64,000 bases of DNA, taken from NCBI GenBank assembly GCA_027076405.1, contig JALTJN010000362.1, positions 496,001 through 560,000 of the forward strand. Direction: 5' to 3'. A model generated the notes under the pieces. That model saw nothing but the letters and a program-made list of their open reading frames with translations. It did no database searches and had not been told where the DNA came from. Made by a program: the position numbers and the translations under genes. This document shows positions 25,863 through 33,291 of this stretch, in pieces. The first letter of the stretch is position 1; every line of letters starts with the position of its first letter. This stretch comes from Chromatiales bacterium. GTDB taxonomy: Bacteria; Pseudomonadota; Gammaproteobacteria; UBA6429.

Positions 25863-28800
25863 GTATAAAAAAATTATTACTTATTTCTACGCTGCTTTTT
25901 CTCAATGCCTGCGCAATTAATCAGCAGGGAACAATAGCTGATCTAAGAGATGTCGATATTGAGATTGTTGATTCTCATATTGATGGTGGGCTTGAAAAAG
26001 CGATGAAAAGTTATCAGCAATTTCTGGAAAAAGCACCGGAATCAGCAAGAACCCCGGATGCTATTCGTCGGCTTGCAGATTTAAATATTGAAAAGGAATA
26101 TGGTGTTATTAGCGAAGAGGAAGAGAAAAATTTAAAGGAACAAAATAAAATTGTGGTCGCAAAGCCTGTTCCTTCTGTTGTAAATAATCATAAGTTAGAA
26201 ACTGCGGATAAAAAACGCAAGATTGCAGATGTAAAGTCGGAATCTATCAGCAAGTTTGAGAAGCGAGCCGCATCCCGACAAAAGATAAAATCAGCAAAAA
26301 ATATTGCGCTGTCTGCACTACCGAAAGGCGCTAATGTAGAAGACTTACAGACGGCGGGAGCAAAAAAAGCAATAAAACTGTACAAGAAATTGCTTATAAA
26401 ATTTCCTTTGTACGAACATAAAGATCAGGTTTTGTATCAACTTTCACGTGCTTATGAAGAATTAGGTCAGGTTGAAATGGCCATGAAAGTGATGAATCAA
26501 TTAGTACAAAAATATCCAGATTCGCGGCATTTCCCTGAAGTGCAATTCAGGCGGGCAGAATATTATTTTACACGCAAGAAATTTCTGGATGCAGAAGATG
26601 CATATAAATCCATTATTAAAATTGGAAAGGGCACAGAATTTTATGAGCTTGCTTTGTACAAGCAAGGCTGGACTTTTTATAAGCAGGATTTATATGAAGA
26701 AGCTCTGGATCACTTTATTGCTTTACTCGATTTAAAAGTCAGTATTGGTTACGACTTTTCGCAAACAGACAATCCCTCAGAAAAAAAACGACTCGATGAT
26801 ACCTTTCGGGTTATTAGTTTAAGTTTCTCAAATCTTGGTGGTGCAGATACTGTTATTTCTTATTTTAAAAAGGTTGGCTCTAAATCATATGAAAGCGATG
26901 TTTATAGCTTTTTAGCAGAATTTTATCTGCTGAAGCGCCGTTATAGTGATGCCGCTTTAACCTATAAGGCTTTTATTGATAACAATCAATATCACAAGCT
27001 AGCACCGCACTTCAGCATGCGAATGATAGAGATTTATCAGAAAGGACGTTTTCCTAAATTAGTCATAGAAGCTAAAAAACATTATGCCTCAGCGTATGGC
27101 ATAAATAAGAGCTACTGGAAATATTATAATATTAAAGATCATCCGCAAGTGGTTAAGTTTTTAAAAACAAATATTATGGATTTAGCCAATCATTATCATG
27201 CACTGTATCAGGATGTTCGTTATCGCAGAATAAAAAAACAAAACTTTAAAGATGCTGTGCAGTGGTATCACGAATTTCTGCGTTCTTTCCCCAGAGATAC
27301 ATTATCCCCCGGGATTAATTATTTATTGGCCGATTTATATTTAGAAAATAAGGATTTTCTTGCTGCAGCGACAGAATATGAAAAAACGGCATATAAGTAT
27401 CCGATGAATGAGAAATCATCAAAAGCGGGTTATGCCGCAGTATACTCTTATCGGGAATATATGAAGCATGCTCCCCAATACCAAAAGTTAAAAGCCAAGC
27501 GTGAAGTCATTCGCGTGTCATTAACCTTTGTTGATGTCTTCCCAAAACATAAAAAAGCCGCTGTTATTTTAACCTCGGCTGCAGATAATCTATATGAACT
27601 TAAAGATTTTCAGTTGGCAATTAATACGGCTAATCAGCTTATAAAGAAATATCCGAAATCAAAACAGTCGCTGCGACGCTCGGCCTGGTTAGTTATTGCT
27701 TATTCGTCTTTTGATCTTCTTAAATATAAAGATGCTGAGTTGGCATATATTAATGTCATTAAGATGCCCGGTAAAAATAAAAAATTACGTAAGAAGTTAA
27801 TTGAAAATCTGGCTGCTGCTGTCTACAAGCAAGGTGAGGCGGCAAACAAATTTTCAGATTATAAACTTGCGGCTGAACATTTTTTACGTATTAGAAAACT
27901 TGCACCCTATTCAAAAATTCGCTCTACGGCTGAATATGATGCTGCCACGGCTCTGATTAAATTGAAAGACTGGAAAAGGGCTGCTTCGGTATTACTCTTA
28001 TTCAGGAAAATGTTTCCAAAACATAAATATCAGGCTGAGGTAACTAAAAAAATTGCTTATGTTTATAGGGAAGATAAAAAATATTTTCAGGCAGCAAAGG
28101 AATTTGAGCGAATTTTTACCCAGGCTAAAACGCGGACTATTCAAAGAGAGTCTTTACAGATTGCGGCTGAACTGTATAAAAAGATACCGGATCAAAAAAA
28201 CACATTACGTATCTACAAGCGTTATGTGAAATATTTCCCTAAACCTCTGGAAGAGGCTCTGGAAATAAGAACAAACATTGCAGGAATATATAAAGAAAAT
28301 AATGAGCGAAAAAAATATATAAAAACACTTAAATATATTATTAAAGCTGATGCCCGAGCCGGCTCGTCAAGAACTGAACGCACCCGATATCTGGCAGGAA
28401 TGGCATCTTTAAAAATTATAGAACCTATTTATAAACAATTTGTTGCAATTAAACTTAAACGTCCTTTTAAGCGTAATTTGGCAAAGAAGAAGAAAAAATT
28501 AAAACGTAATATCAGAAGATACAATAAATTGGTCGACTATCATGTTGGCGATGTCACAGCAGCAGCAACCTATTATATAGCTGAAACTTATTATCATTTT
28601 AGTCGGGCATTGCTTGAATCCGAGCGACCTAAAAACCTGAATGAGCTAGAGCTGGAACAATATAATTTGATTATTGAAGACAAGGCCTACCCTTTTGAGG
28701 AGAAGGGTATAAAAATTCATAAGAAAAATCTGGAATTACTTTCGGTTGGTGTATACAGCAAATGGATTGAAAAAAGCTTAGCCAGACTGGCGGTTTTGGT

Positions 28801-28924
28801 TCCGGGACGTTATGCCAAATATGAACTTAGTAGCGGTGTTATCGATACGATTATGCAGTATGAATATGAAGTGGGTGATGTTGTCGCTGAAGACGAGAAA
28901 TCCATAGCCAAAAGTGAACAATAA
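25859..28924 (+). CDS. Cluster A3: ~1000 aa TPR lipoprotein
   Basis: 1021 aa. The N-terminus L-F-L-N-A-C-A is a lipobox with Cys18; Ala at +2 predicts outer-membrane sorting. From residue ~40 to ~850 there are many TPR-like repeats, e.g. A-P-E-S-A-R-T-P-D-A-I-R-R-L-A-D-L and L-Y-Q-L-S-R-A-Y-E-E-L-G. A Lys/Glu-rich spacer covers residues ~80-165, and a basic K-K-K-K-K-L-K-R stretch near residue 880 precedes conserved V-T-A-A-A-T-Y-Y-I-A-E. The paralog is B3 (52420-55263), which lacks most of the spacer. It likely spans the periplasm from the outer membrane. It is coupled to A2 and followed by a 344 bp gap. Confidence 0.85.
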   Translation: MSIKKLLLISTLLFLNACAINQQGTIADLRDVDIEIVDSHIDGGLEKAMKSYQQFLEKAPESARTPDAIRRLADLNIEKEYGVISEEEEKNLKEQNKIVVAKPVPSVVNNHKLETADKKRKIADVKSESISKFEKRAASRQKIKSAKNIALSALPKGANVEDLQTAGAKKAIKLYKKLLIKFPLYEHKDQVLYQLSRAYEELGQVEMAMKVMNQLVQKYPDSRHFPEVQFRRAEYYFTRKKFLDAEDAYKSIIKIGKGTEFYELALYKQGWTFYKQDLYEEALDHFIALLDLKVSIGYDFSQTDNPSEKKRLDDTFRVISLSFSNLGGADTVISYFKKVGSKSYESDVYSFLAEFYLLKRRYSDAALTYKAFIDNNQYHKLAPHFSMRMIEIYQKGRFPKLVIEAKKHYASAYGINKSYWKYYNIKDHPQVVKFLKTNIMDLANHYHALYQDVRYRRIKKQNFKDAVQWYHEFLRSFPRDTLSPGINYLLADLYLENKDFLAAATEYEKTAYKYPMNEKSSKAGYAAVYSYREYMKHAPQYQKLKAKREVIRVSLTFVDVFPKHKKAAVILTSAADNLYELKDFQLAINTANQLIKKYPKSKQSLRRSAWLVIAYSSFDLLKYKDAELAYINVIKMPGKNKKLRKKLIENLAAAVYKQGEAANKFSDYKLAAEHFLRIRKLAPYSKIRSTAEYDAATALIKLKDWKRAASVLLLFRKMFPKHKYQAEVTKKIAYVYREDKKYFQAAKEFERIFTQAKTRTIQRESLQIAAELYKKIPDQKNTLRIYKRYVKYFPKPLEEALEIRTNIAGIYKENNERKKYIKTLKYIIKADARAGSSRTERTRYLAGMASLKIIEPIYKQFVAIKLKRPFKRNLAKKKKKLKRNIRRYNKLVDYHVGDVTAAATYYIAETYYHFSRALLESERPKNLNELELEQYNLIIEDKAYPFEEKGIKIHKKNLELLSVGVYSKWIEKSLARLAVLVPGRYAKYELSSGVIDTIMQYEYEVGDVVAEDEKSIAKSEQ

Positions 28925-28998
28925 TAGATGTTGATTGTTTAGTTAAAATTTATTAAGAATTATCTTTATTCAAGAAATATTTAGAAAATTTTTTGAAA

Positions 28999-29019
28999 GT
29001 GATGCTTATGTCACATAAG
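28999..29019. promoter_or_regulatory. Dyad GTGA-N8-TCAC, copy 1, overlapping a 15-bp palindrome
   Basis: GTGATGCTTATGTCAC occupies 28999-29014. Overlapping it, CTTATGTCACATAAG (29005-29019) is a palindrome with 7-base arms around a central C. The spacing (8) differs from CRP (6), so another regulator is more likely. Confidence 0.4.
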
Positions 29020-29095
29020 TAAAACTATTTATTAAAGCAGTGGTGGATTTGACCGAGAAATAGCGTACTGCATAAAGATTTAGTGCTTACATTTA

Positions 29096-29111
29096 GTGAT
29101 GTGTTTCTCAC
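29096..29111. promoter_or_regulatory. Dyad GTGA-N8-TCAC, copy 2
   Basis: GTGATGTGTTTCTCAC has the same outer half-sites and spacing as copy 1, and both share GTGATG. The copies are 97 bp apart, about nine helical turns, so co-operative binding on one face is possible. Confidence 0.4.
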
Positions 29112-29268
29112 AACAACAATAAAATCATACAGTTAGATTTTATTATATCTAAATAAGATAGACTTTAATTATATGCGAGAACGAGAGATTTATCTTAAAG
29201 AATGAGTTTTATTATATTTGTGATGGCAAGGAAACGTTTTAAATTAATTTGATTTTGTCAAAATTATT

Positions 29269-29886
29269 ATGGGTTTATTTATCTTCAAATATTACAAAGT
29301 GAGCTTTATTTTACTCGTTATGCTGCTGCTAACGGCATGTAGCACTACAAACACAAACAAGCAGGTTGTGACTCCTGTTAGTAATGATATTGTTATTTCA
29401 GAAGAATACGGTATTGATACTGCGCTGAATGATAAGTTTAATACGGCGGTTGGATTAATAAAGGAAGAAAAATATCAGCAAGCAATTGATTTGCTCGTTG
29501 AAGTAACTGATAAAACAAATAAACATAGTGCTCCCTATATTAATCTTGCGATCGCCTATTCTGAATTGGGTAAGGTTAAAGATGCCGAGAGAATTTTACT
29601 TCGTGCACTTAAAATAAACCCGCAACATCCGGTAACGAACAATGAGCTTGGCTTGCTTTATCGAAAGACCGGGCAGTTTTCAAAGGCAAAGAAAATCTAT
29701 GAAAATATCATTAATGTTTATCCTCAGTTTTTACCGGCAAGAAAAAACCTGGGGATTTTATGCGATATTTTTATGGCTAATCTGGAATGTGCAATTTCAC
29801 AGTATGAAGCCTTTTTAAAATATCAGCCTGATAATAAAAAAATGAAAATCTGGTTGGTTGATTTAAAACGAAGAGCAGGTCGGTAA
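29269..29886 (+). CDS. Cluster A4: small TPR lipoprotein
   Basis: 205 aa. Lipobox L-L-T-A-C at residue 24 with Ser at +2 (outer membrane). Three or four TPRs fill residues ~55-190: A-P-Y-I-N-L-A-I-A-Y-S-E-L-G, N-N-E-L-G-L-L-Y-R-K-T-G, A-R-K-N-L-G-I-L. It resembles PilF/Tgl-like pilotins in layout. The paralog is B4 (51846-52430), with the same ending D-L-x-R-R. It is three bases before A5. No clear ribosome site precedes the ATG, which is unusual in this cluster. Confidence 0.85.
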   Translation: MGLFIFKYYKVSFILLVMLLLTACSTTNTNKQVVTPVSNDIVISEEYGIDTALNDKFNTAVGLIKEEKYQQAIDLLVEVTDKTNKHSAPYINLAIAYSELGKVKDAERILLRALKINPQHPVTNNELGLLYRKTGQFSKAKKIYENIINVYPQFLPARKNLGILCDIFMANLECAISQYEAFLKYQPDNKKMKIWLVDLKRRAGR

Positions 29887-29888
29887 TT

Positions 29889-30179
29889 ATGTTTTCAAGT
29901 AAAAAAATATTTATTATTTTGTTGTCACTTGCTTTGAGTCAGGCAAGTTTCGCAGAAAAGGAAAAAAAGAAAGTGGATACGGCTAAAACTTTATCCGGTA
30001 TCTCAATTATTGGTAATAAAGATACACCAAAGTCATTGTATATCGTGCCGTGGCGCAGTTCAGATTTAGGGTTGGAAACAGATTTAAGTTCGAGTCTTTT
30101 GAATGAGGGACTTCATCCTGTTGACAAGGATGTGTTCATAAGAGAATTAAATTTTTACGAAATTAGTACAACGAAATAG
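29889..30179 (+). CDS. Cluster A5: small exported protein with SIIGNK...LYIVPW signature
   Basis: 96 aa with a signal peptide (residues 1-22, ending S-F-A). The mature part contains S-I-I-G-N-K-D-T-P-K-S-L-Y-I-V-P-W and P-V-D-K-D-V-F-I-R-E. B5 (51538-51837) has the same two motifs: S-I-I-G-N-K-x-x-P-K-x-L-Y-I-V-P-W and P-V-D-R-D-K-F-K-R. The small size, export and exact position before the TolQ gene in both clusters argue for a dedicated subunit, perhaps an adaptor between the TPR lipoproteins and the motor. No named family is recognised. Confidence 0.82.
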   Translation: MFSSKKIFIILLSLALSQASFAEKEKKKVDTAKTLSGISIIGNKDTPKSLYIVPWRSSDLGLETDLSSSLLNEGLHPVDKDVFIRELNFYEISTTK

Positions 30180-30216
30180 TTGTGAATATGACAAGTAAGG
30201 TATGAGGGTTTAGGTT

Positions 30217-30861
30217 ATGGATTTTATATATACGATTATCGCATTTATTCAGGAAGGCGGGACATTTATGTATCCCATACTTATTGTTTTTGCCTTTGGC
30301 GGAGCTATTGCGGTAGAGCGAATGGTTGTGCTCGCTTCAGTTCGCGGAAAAAACAGAAAGATGTGGGATAAATTACACCCTGTTATGGTTGAAGGTGATT
30401 TTGATCAAGCGCGTGAAATGACCACAGAAGATAATTCTTACATCAGTCAGCTTTTGGGGATGGGGCTGGCTCGGGAAGGTACGGTGCGTCGACGTGATGA
30501 TATTGAAATCGCGATGGAAGAAAGCATGATGGAAATTATTCCTCAACTTGAAAAACGTACACCTTATGTTGCTTTATTTGCCAATATCTCGACGTTACTT
30601 GGATTACTGGGAACTATTATGGGCTTGATTCAGGCTTTTACTGCGGTTGCAAATGCTAACCCGGCCGAGAAAGCAGATTTACTTTCTGCAAGTATTTCAG
30701 TTGCCATGAATACTACCGCTTTTGGCTTGATGGCGGCCATTCCTTTATTGATTATTCATACTTACCTGACATCAAAAACCGGTGAGATTATTGATAGCCT
30801 GGAAATGGCATCGGTGAAAACATTAAATATCATTTCTGAATCTGCTAAACGTCAGGGATAA
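30217..30861 (+). CDS. Cluster A6: TolQ/ExbB/MotA-type proton channel subunit
   Basis: 214 aa with three membrane helices (residues ~16-38, ~120-142, ~160-185). The MotA/TolQ/ExbB signature is complete: E-K-R-T-P-Y-V-A-L-F-A-N-I-S-T-L-L-G-L-L-G-T-I-M-G-L-I-Q-type sequence followed by S-I-S-V-A-M-N-T-T-A-F-G-L. The V-A-M-N-T-T-A segment carries the channel Thr. With two TolR/ExbD partners it should form an inner-membrane stator that uses the proton gradient. The paralog B6 is clearly similar along its whole length. The AglR protein of Myxococcus is the functional analogue suggested by context. Confidence 0.93.
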   Translation: MDFIYTIIAFIQEGGTFMYPILIVFAFGGAIAVERMVVLASVRGKNRKMWDKLHPVMVEGDFDQAREMTTEDNSYISQLLGMGLAREGTVRRRDDIEIAMEESMMEIIPQLEKRTPYVALFANISTLLGLLGTIMGLIQAFTAVANANPAEKADLLSASISVAMNTTAFGLMAAIPLLIIHTYLTSKTGEIIDSLEMASVKTLNIISESAKRQG

Positions 30862-30869
30862 ATTTTACT

Positions 30870-31391
30870 ATGTCCAGACGACACCACTATAGAAGAAAAG
30901 ATAAAGAAGCCCCCGAGCTTGATATAACCACGTTTCTCAATTTAATGGTTGTACTCATTCCCTTTCTTCTGATCTCGGCAGTATTTTCCCGCATTACGGT
31001 TCTTGAACTGGATGTTCCAACGGGAGGGGGCGGTAAAGTCGATAAGCCTAAACTGGTACTTGAAGTGATTGTGAGGAAAAAAGGTATTGAAATAGGCAAT
31101 GGTAAAGGTGTTGTTGCCAGTATGGCAAAGGTCGATGGTAAATATGATATTCCAACTCTATCCAGATATTTGCAGAAAATTAAAAAGAATTATCCGGATA
31201 AAACGGATGCAGTCGTTTTAATGGAACCTGATCTTGAATACGAATATCTGGTTCAGGTGATGGATACGGTGCGTAGCGCAGAAAGAATCCCCGAAAGAAA
31301 TGAAACCCTGCTGGATATGGAGATTAGGCCTGCAGCTAAACCTGAAAAAATTGTTTTGTTTACTAATATTTCGGTCGGTGATGCACCATGA
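30870..31391 (+). CDS. Cluster A7: TolR/ExbD-type protein 1
   Basis: 173 aa. A basic cytoplasmic start (S-R-R-H-H-Y-R-R-K) precedes one membrane helix with the channel Asp in E-L-D-I-T-T-F-L-N-L-M-V. The periplasmic domain is about 130 residues and ends N-I-S-V-G-D-A-P. B7 has the same L-D-I-T-x-F-x-N-L-M-V and the same D-I-S-I-G-D-A-P end, a tail I have not seen in ordinary ExbD. It overlaps A8 (ATGA), so the two are made together. Confidence 0.92.
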   Translation: MSRRHHYRRKDKEAPELDITTFLNLMVVLIPFLLISAVFSRITVLELDVPTGGGGKVDKPKLVLEVIVRKKGIEIGNGKGVVASMAKVDGKYDIPTLSRYLQKIKKNYPDKTDAVVLMEPDLEYEYLVQVMDTVRSAERIPERNETLLDMEIRPAAKPEKIVLFTNISVGDAP

Positions 31392-31885
31392 TTAAGGGTT
31401 CAAGACGAATGAGGCGCATGGGGCGCAGTAAAAAGAAAATTGCAGGTTTAAGTCTGGTTTCATTAATGGATGTATTTACGATATTGGTATTTTTTCTTTT
31501 AACCAATTCTTCTTCTAATGAAGTTTTATCAAACCCGAAAGAAATTACATTACCGGATTCGGTTGTTGAATCAAAACCCAGAGAAACGATTGTTATCTTT
31601 GTTTCTCCAGAGGCTATTTTGCTTCAGGGCCAGGAAATCATGAAAACAAAAGATCTGCTTGGTGCCAAAGGAGATATTATTGTTGCTTTAAGAGACAAGC
31701 TGATTGAGCAAAGAAAAAATGTTATTGGAGTAAATACTAAAACAGTCGCAGAAAGTAAGGAAGTGACATTATTAGCGGATAAAAAAATCCCGTTCAAATA
31801 TTTGAAAAAAATCATGTCGACATCAACAAGCGCTGGCTATGGAAAAATTTCTTTAGCTGTTATTCAAAAAGCGTCCCAGAACTAG
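31388..31885 (+). CDS. Cluster A8: TolR/ExbD-type protein 2
   Basis: 165 aa. A strongly basic start (R-R-M-R-R-M-G-R-S-K-K-K) is followed by one helix with the channel Asp in S-L-M-D-V-F-T-I-L-V-F-F-L-L. The periplasmic domain ends K-I-S-L-A-V-I-Q-K. B8 matches with S-L-M-D-I-F-T-I-L-V-F-F-L-L and I-S-L-A-V-V-R-K. Having two different ExbD-like partners with one TolQ-like protein matches AglQ/AglS with AglR in Myxococcus rather than the Tol-Pal or Exb systems. Confidence 0.92.
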   Translation: MIKGSRRMRRMGRSKKKIAGLSLVSLMDVFTILVFFLLTNSSSNEVLSNPKEITLPDSVVESKPRETIVIFVSPEAILLQGQEIMKTKDLLGAKGDIIVALRDKLIEQRKNVIGVNTKTVAESKEVTLLADKKIPFKYLKKIMSTSTSAGYGKISLAVIQKASQN

Positions 31886-31895
31886 AGTTATTACT

Positions 31896-33218
31896 GTGAA
31901 TTCTGTTGTTTCATCCGAACAGATTAAAATCACTAATGAAATTAGTGAAGCCGAGTCAAGGCGCGAGATATTAAAAGATGAGCTTTCTCATGTTGAGAAG
32001 GAACTGGAAAATAAATCTGCACAAATTTCTATCTATCAACGTCTGGCTGATATTAGTGAACAGCTGGAACAGCTGCACGAAATGGGAGCGGGTGAACTTT
32101 TTTGGCAGGATAAATATACCTCTGAAGAAGAACTTATAGAGCATGTAAAAAAATTATATACAAAAGCGAAATTATTTAATAATGAAATAGACGTTGTTCG
32201 TGATAAAAAGAAAAAACTGGAGAAGCAGGTTGAAGATGCCGGTTATAAGGTTGCTTATCTAAAAGAAGAGCTGGAAATTGAAAAACATAATCAGGCTGAA
32301 AGTAAGAATGACTTTGTTGTCAATCGAGATTACCAGCCAATATCGTATCATGCGCCTGTTATGCCATGGGACAATAAAGGTGAAGATGAAAAGCGGTTTA
32401 AAAAATATCTTTTAGTTGCTCTGTTATACAGTATTTTATTTGCCTTAATTATTCCCGGCTGGCAGTTACCTGTTCCTGATAAAGCAGAAGAGATAAAAGT
32501 ACCTGAACGTATTGCAAAATTTATTAAAAAGAAACAACCCAAACCAAAACCTAAGAAAGAAACAAGAATTGCGGACAAGAAGAAGCCATCTAAAGAAGAA
32601 ACTAAAAAAGCACGCAAGAAGGCAGAGAAATCCGGTTTACTGGCCTTTAAAAATAATTTTGCTGACTTAATGGATGATGCAAATGAAGCAAAATTAGGCG
32701 CAAATGCAAAACTTTCTAAACAGGGCTCACAGGCAAAATCTACAGCAAGGTCTCTAGTGCTGGCTCAGGCGCAATCAGGTAGTGGTGGTATTAATTCATC
32801 ATCACTTAGTCGTGATGTGGGAGGAGCTGGTGGAAAAATTGGTTCTGTTAAATTCTCTCGTGTAACCAGTGCGATTGGAACTGCAGCAGCCGATGATCGT
32901 CCGTTAAGTTCCGGGCCGGGGCCATCACGTACCGATGAAGAAATTCAGATTGTATTCGATAGATATAAAGCAACACTGTACAGAATCTACAATCGAGAGC
33001 TTCGCAAGAATCCAACTTTACAAGGTAAAATGGTGCTCCGCATCACAATTTTACCAAACGGTAAAGTTTCCAAGTGCAAAGTTGAATCTTCTGATCTTGA
33101 TTCAGCCTTGTTGTCGAAGAAAATTGTTGAGCGTGTTTTACGTTTCAATTTTGGTGCGAAAAAAGATGTGCCAACCGTCACAATTTTGTACCCAATCGAC
33201 TTTTTACCTGCCTCATAG
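31896..33218 (+). CDS. Cluster A9: AgmX/PglI C-terminal, TonB-like transducer with N-terminal coiled coil
   Basis: 440 aa. Residues ~8-130 form a cytoplasmic coiled coil absent from B9. A membrane helix lies at ~170-187. A Lys/Pro-rich periplasmic linker follows (K-K-K-Q-P-K-P-K-P-K-K-E). A Gly/Ser segment carries G-G-I-N-S-S-S-L-S-R. Residues ~345-440 are an AgmX/PglI C-terminal domain: V-F-D-R-Y-K-A-T-L-Y-R-I-Y-N-R-E-L, L-Q-G-K-M-V-L-R-I, ending P-I-D-F-L-P. The GTG start follows A8 by 10 bp. It probably links the stator to outer-membrane parts, as TonB or GltG/GltJ do. Confidence 0.88.
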   Translation: MNSVVSSEQIKITNEISEAESRREILKDELSHVEKELENKSAQISIYQRLADISEQLEQLHEMGAGELFWQDKYTSEEELIEHVKKLYTKAKLFNNEIDVVRDKKKKLEKQVEDAGYKVAYLKEELEIEKHNQAESKNDFVVNRDYQPISYHAPVMPWDNKGEDEKRFKKYLLVALLYSILFALIIPGWQLPVPDKAEEIKVPERIAKFIKKKQPKPKPKKETRIADKKKPSKEETKKARKKAEKSGLLAFKNNFADLMDDANEAKLGANAKLSKQGSQAKSTARSLVLAQAQSGSGGINSSSLSRDVGGAGGKIGSVKFSRVTSAIGTAAADDRPLSSGPGPSRTDEEIQIVFDRYKATLYRIYNRELRKNPTLQGKMVLRITILPNGKVSKCKVESSDLDSALLSKKIVERVLRFNFGAKKDVPTVTILYPIDFLPAS

Positions 33219-33261
33219 TGTGATCAATATCAGAGTTAAATTACTGATTTCATTCTAAAAT
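33219..33261 (+). promoter_or_regulatory. CRP-type site and -10 box before the giant DUF11 gene
   Basis: TGTGA-TCAATA-TCAGA (33219-33234) matches the CRP core at 9 of 10 fixed positions and begins right after the A9 stop. Exactly 21 nt later is TAAAAT (33256-33261), 5/6 to the -10 consensus. The site centre is at -41.5 for a start near 33268, class II geometry. The ATG is at 33292, giving a 24-nt leader. Confidence 0.6.
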
Positions 33262-33291
33262 ATCTATATTAATCAATCACTAAAGTGTTCT

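Larger units (their letters stand above)
28925..29268. other. Intergenic gap inside cluster A, likely promoter region
   Basis: 344 very AT-rich bases split cluster A into A1-A3 and A4-A9. The region contains two dyads of the form GTGA-N8-TCAC and a 15-bp interrupted palindrome (listed separately), so it probably carries an independent, regulated promoter for A4-A9. I see no gene in it. The matching position in cluster B (B3/B4) has no gap: those genes overlap. Confidence 0.55.

Noticed and set aside
28999..29014. CRP site in the cluster A gap
   Set aside because: The GTGA and TCAC halves are separated by 8 bases instead of 6; kept as a separate dyad motif.
30217..31885. Standard Tol-Pal operon
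   Set aside because: No TolA, TolB, Pal or YbgC/CpoB gene order is present; there are two TolR-like genes and AgmX/TPR partners instead.
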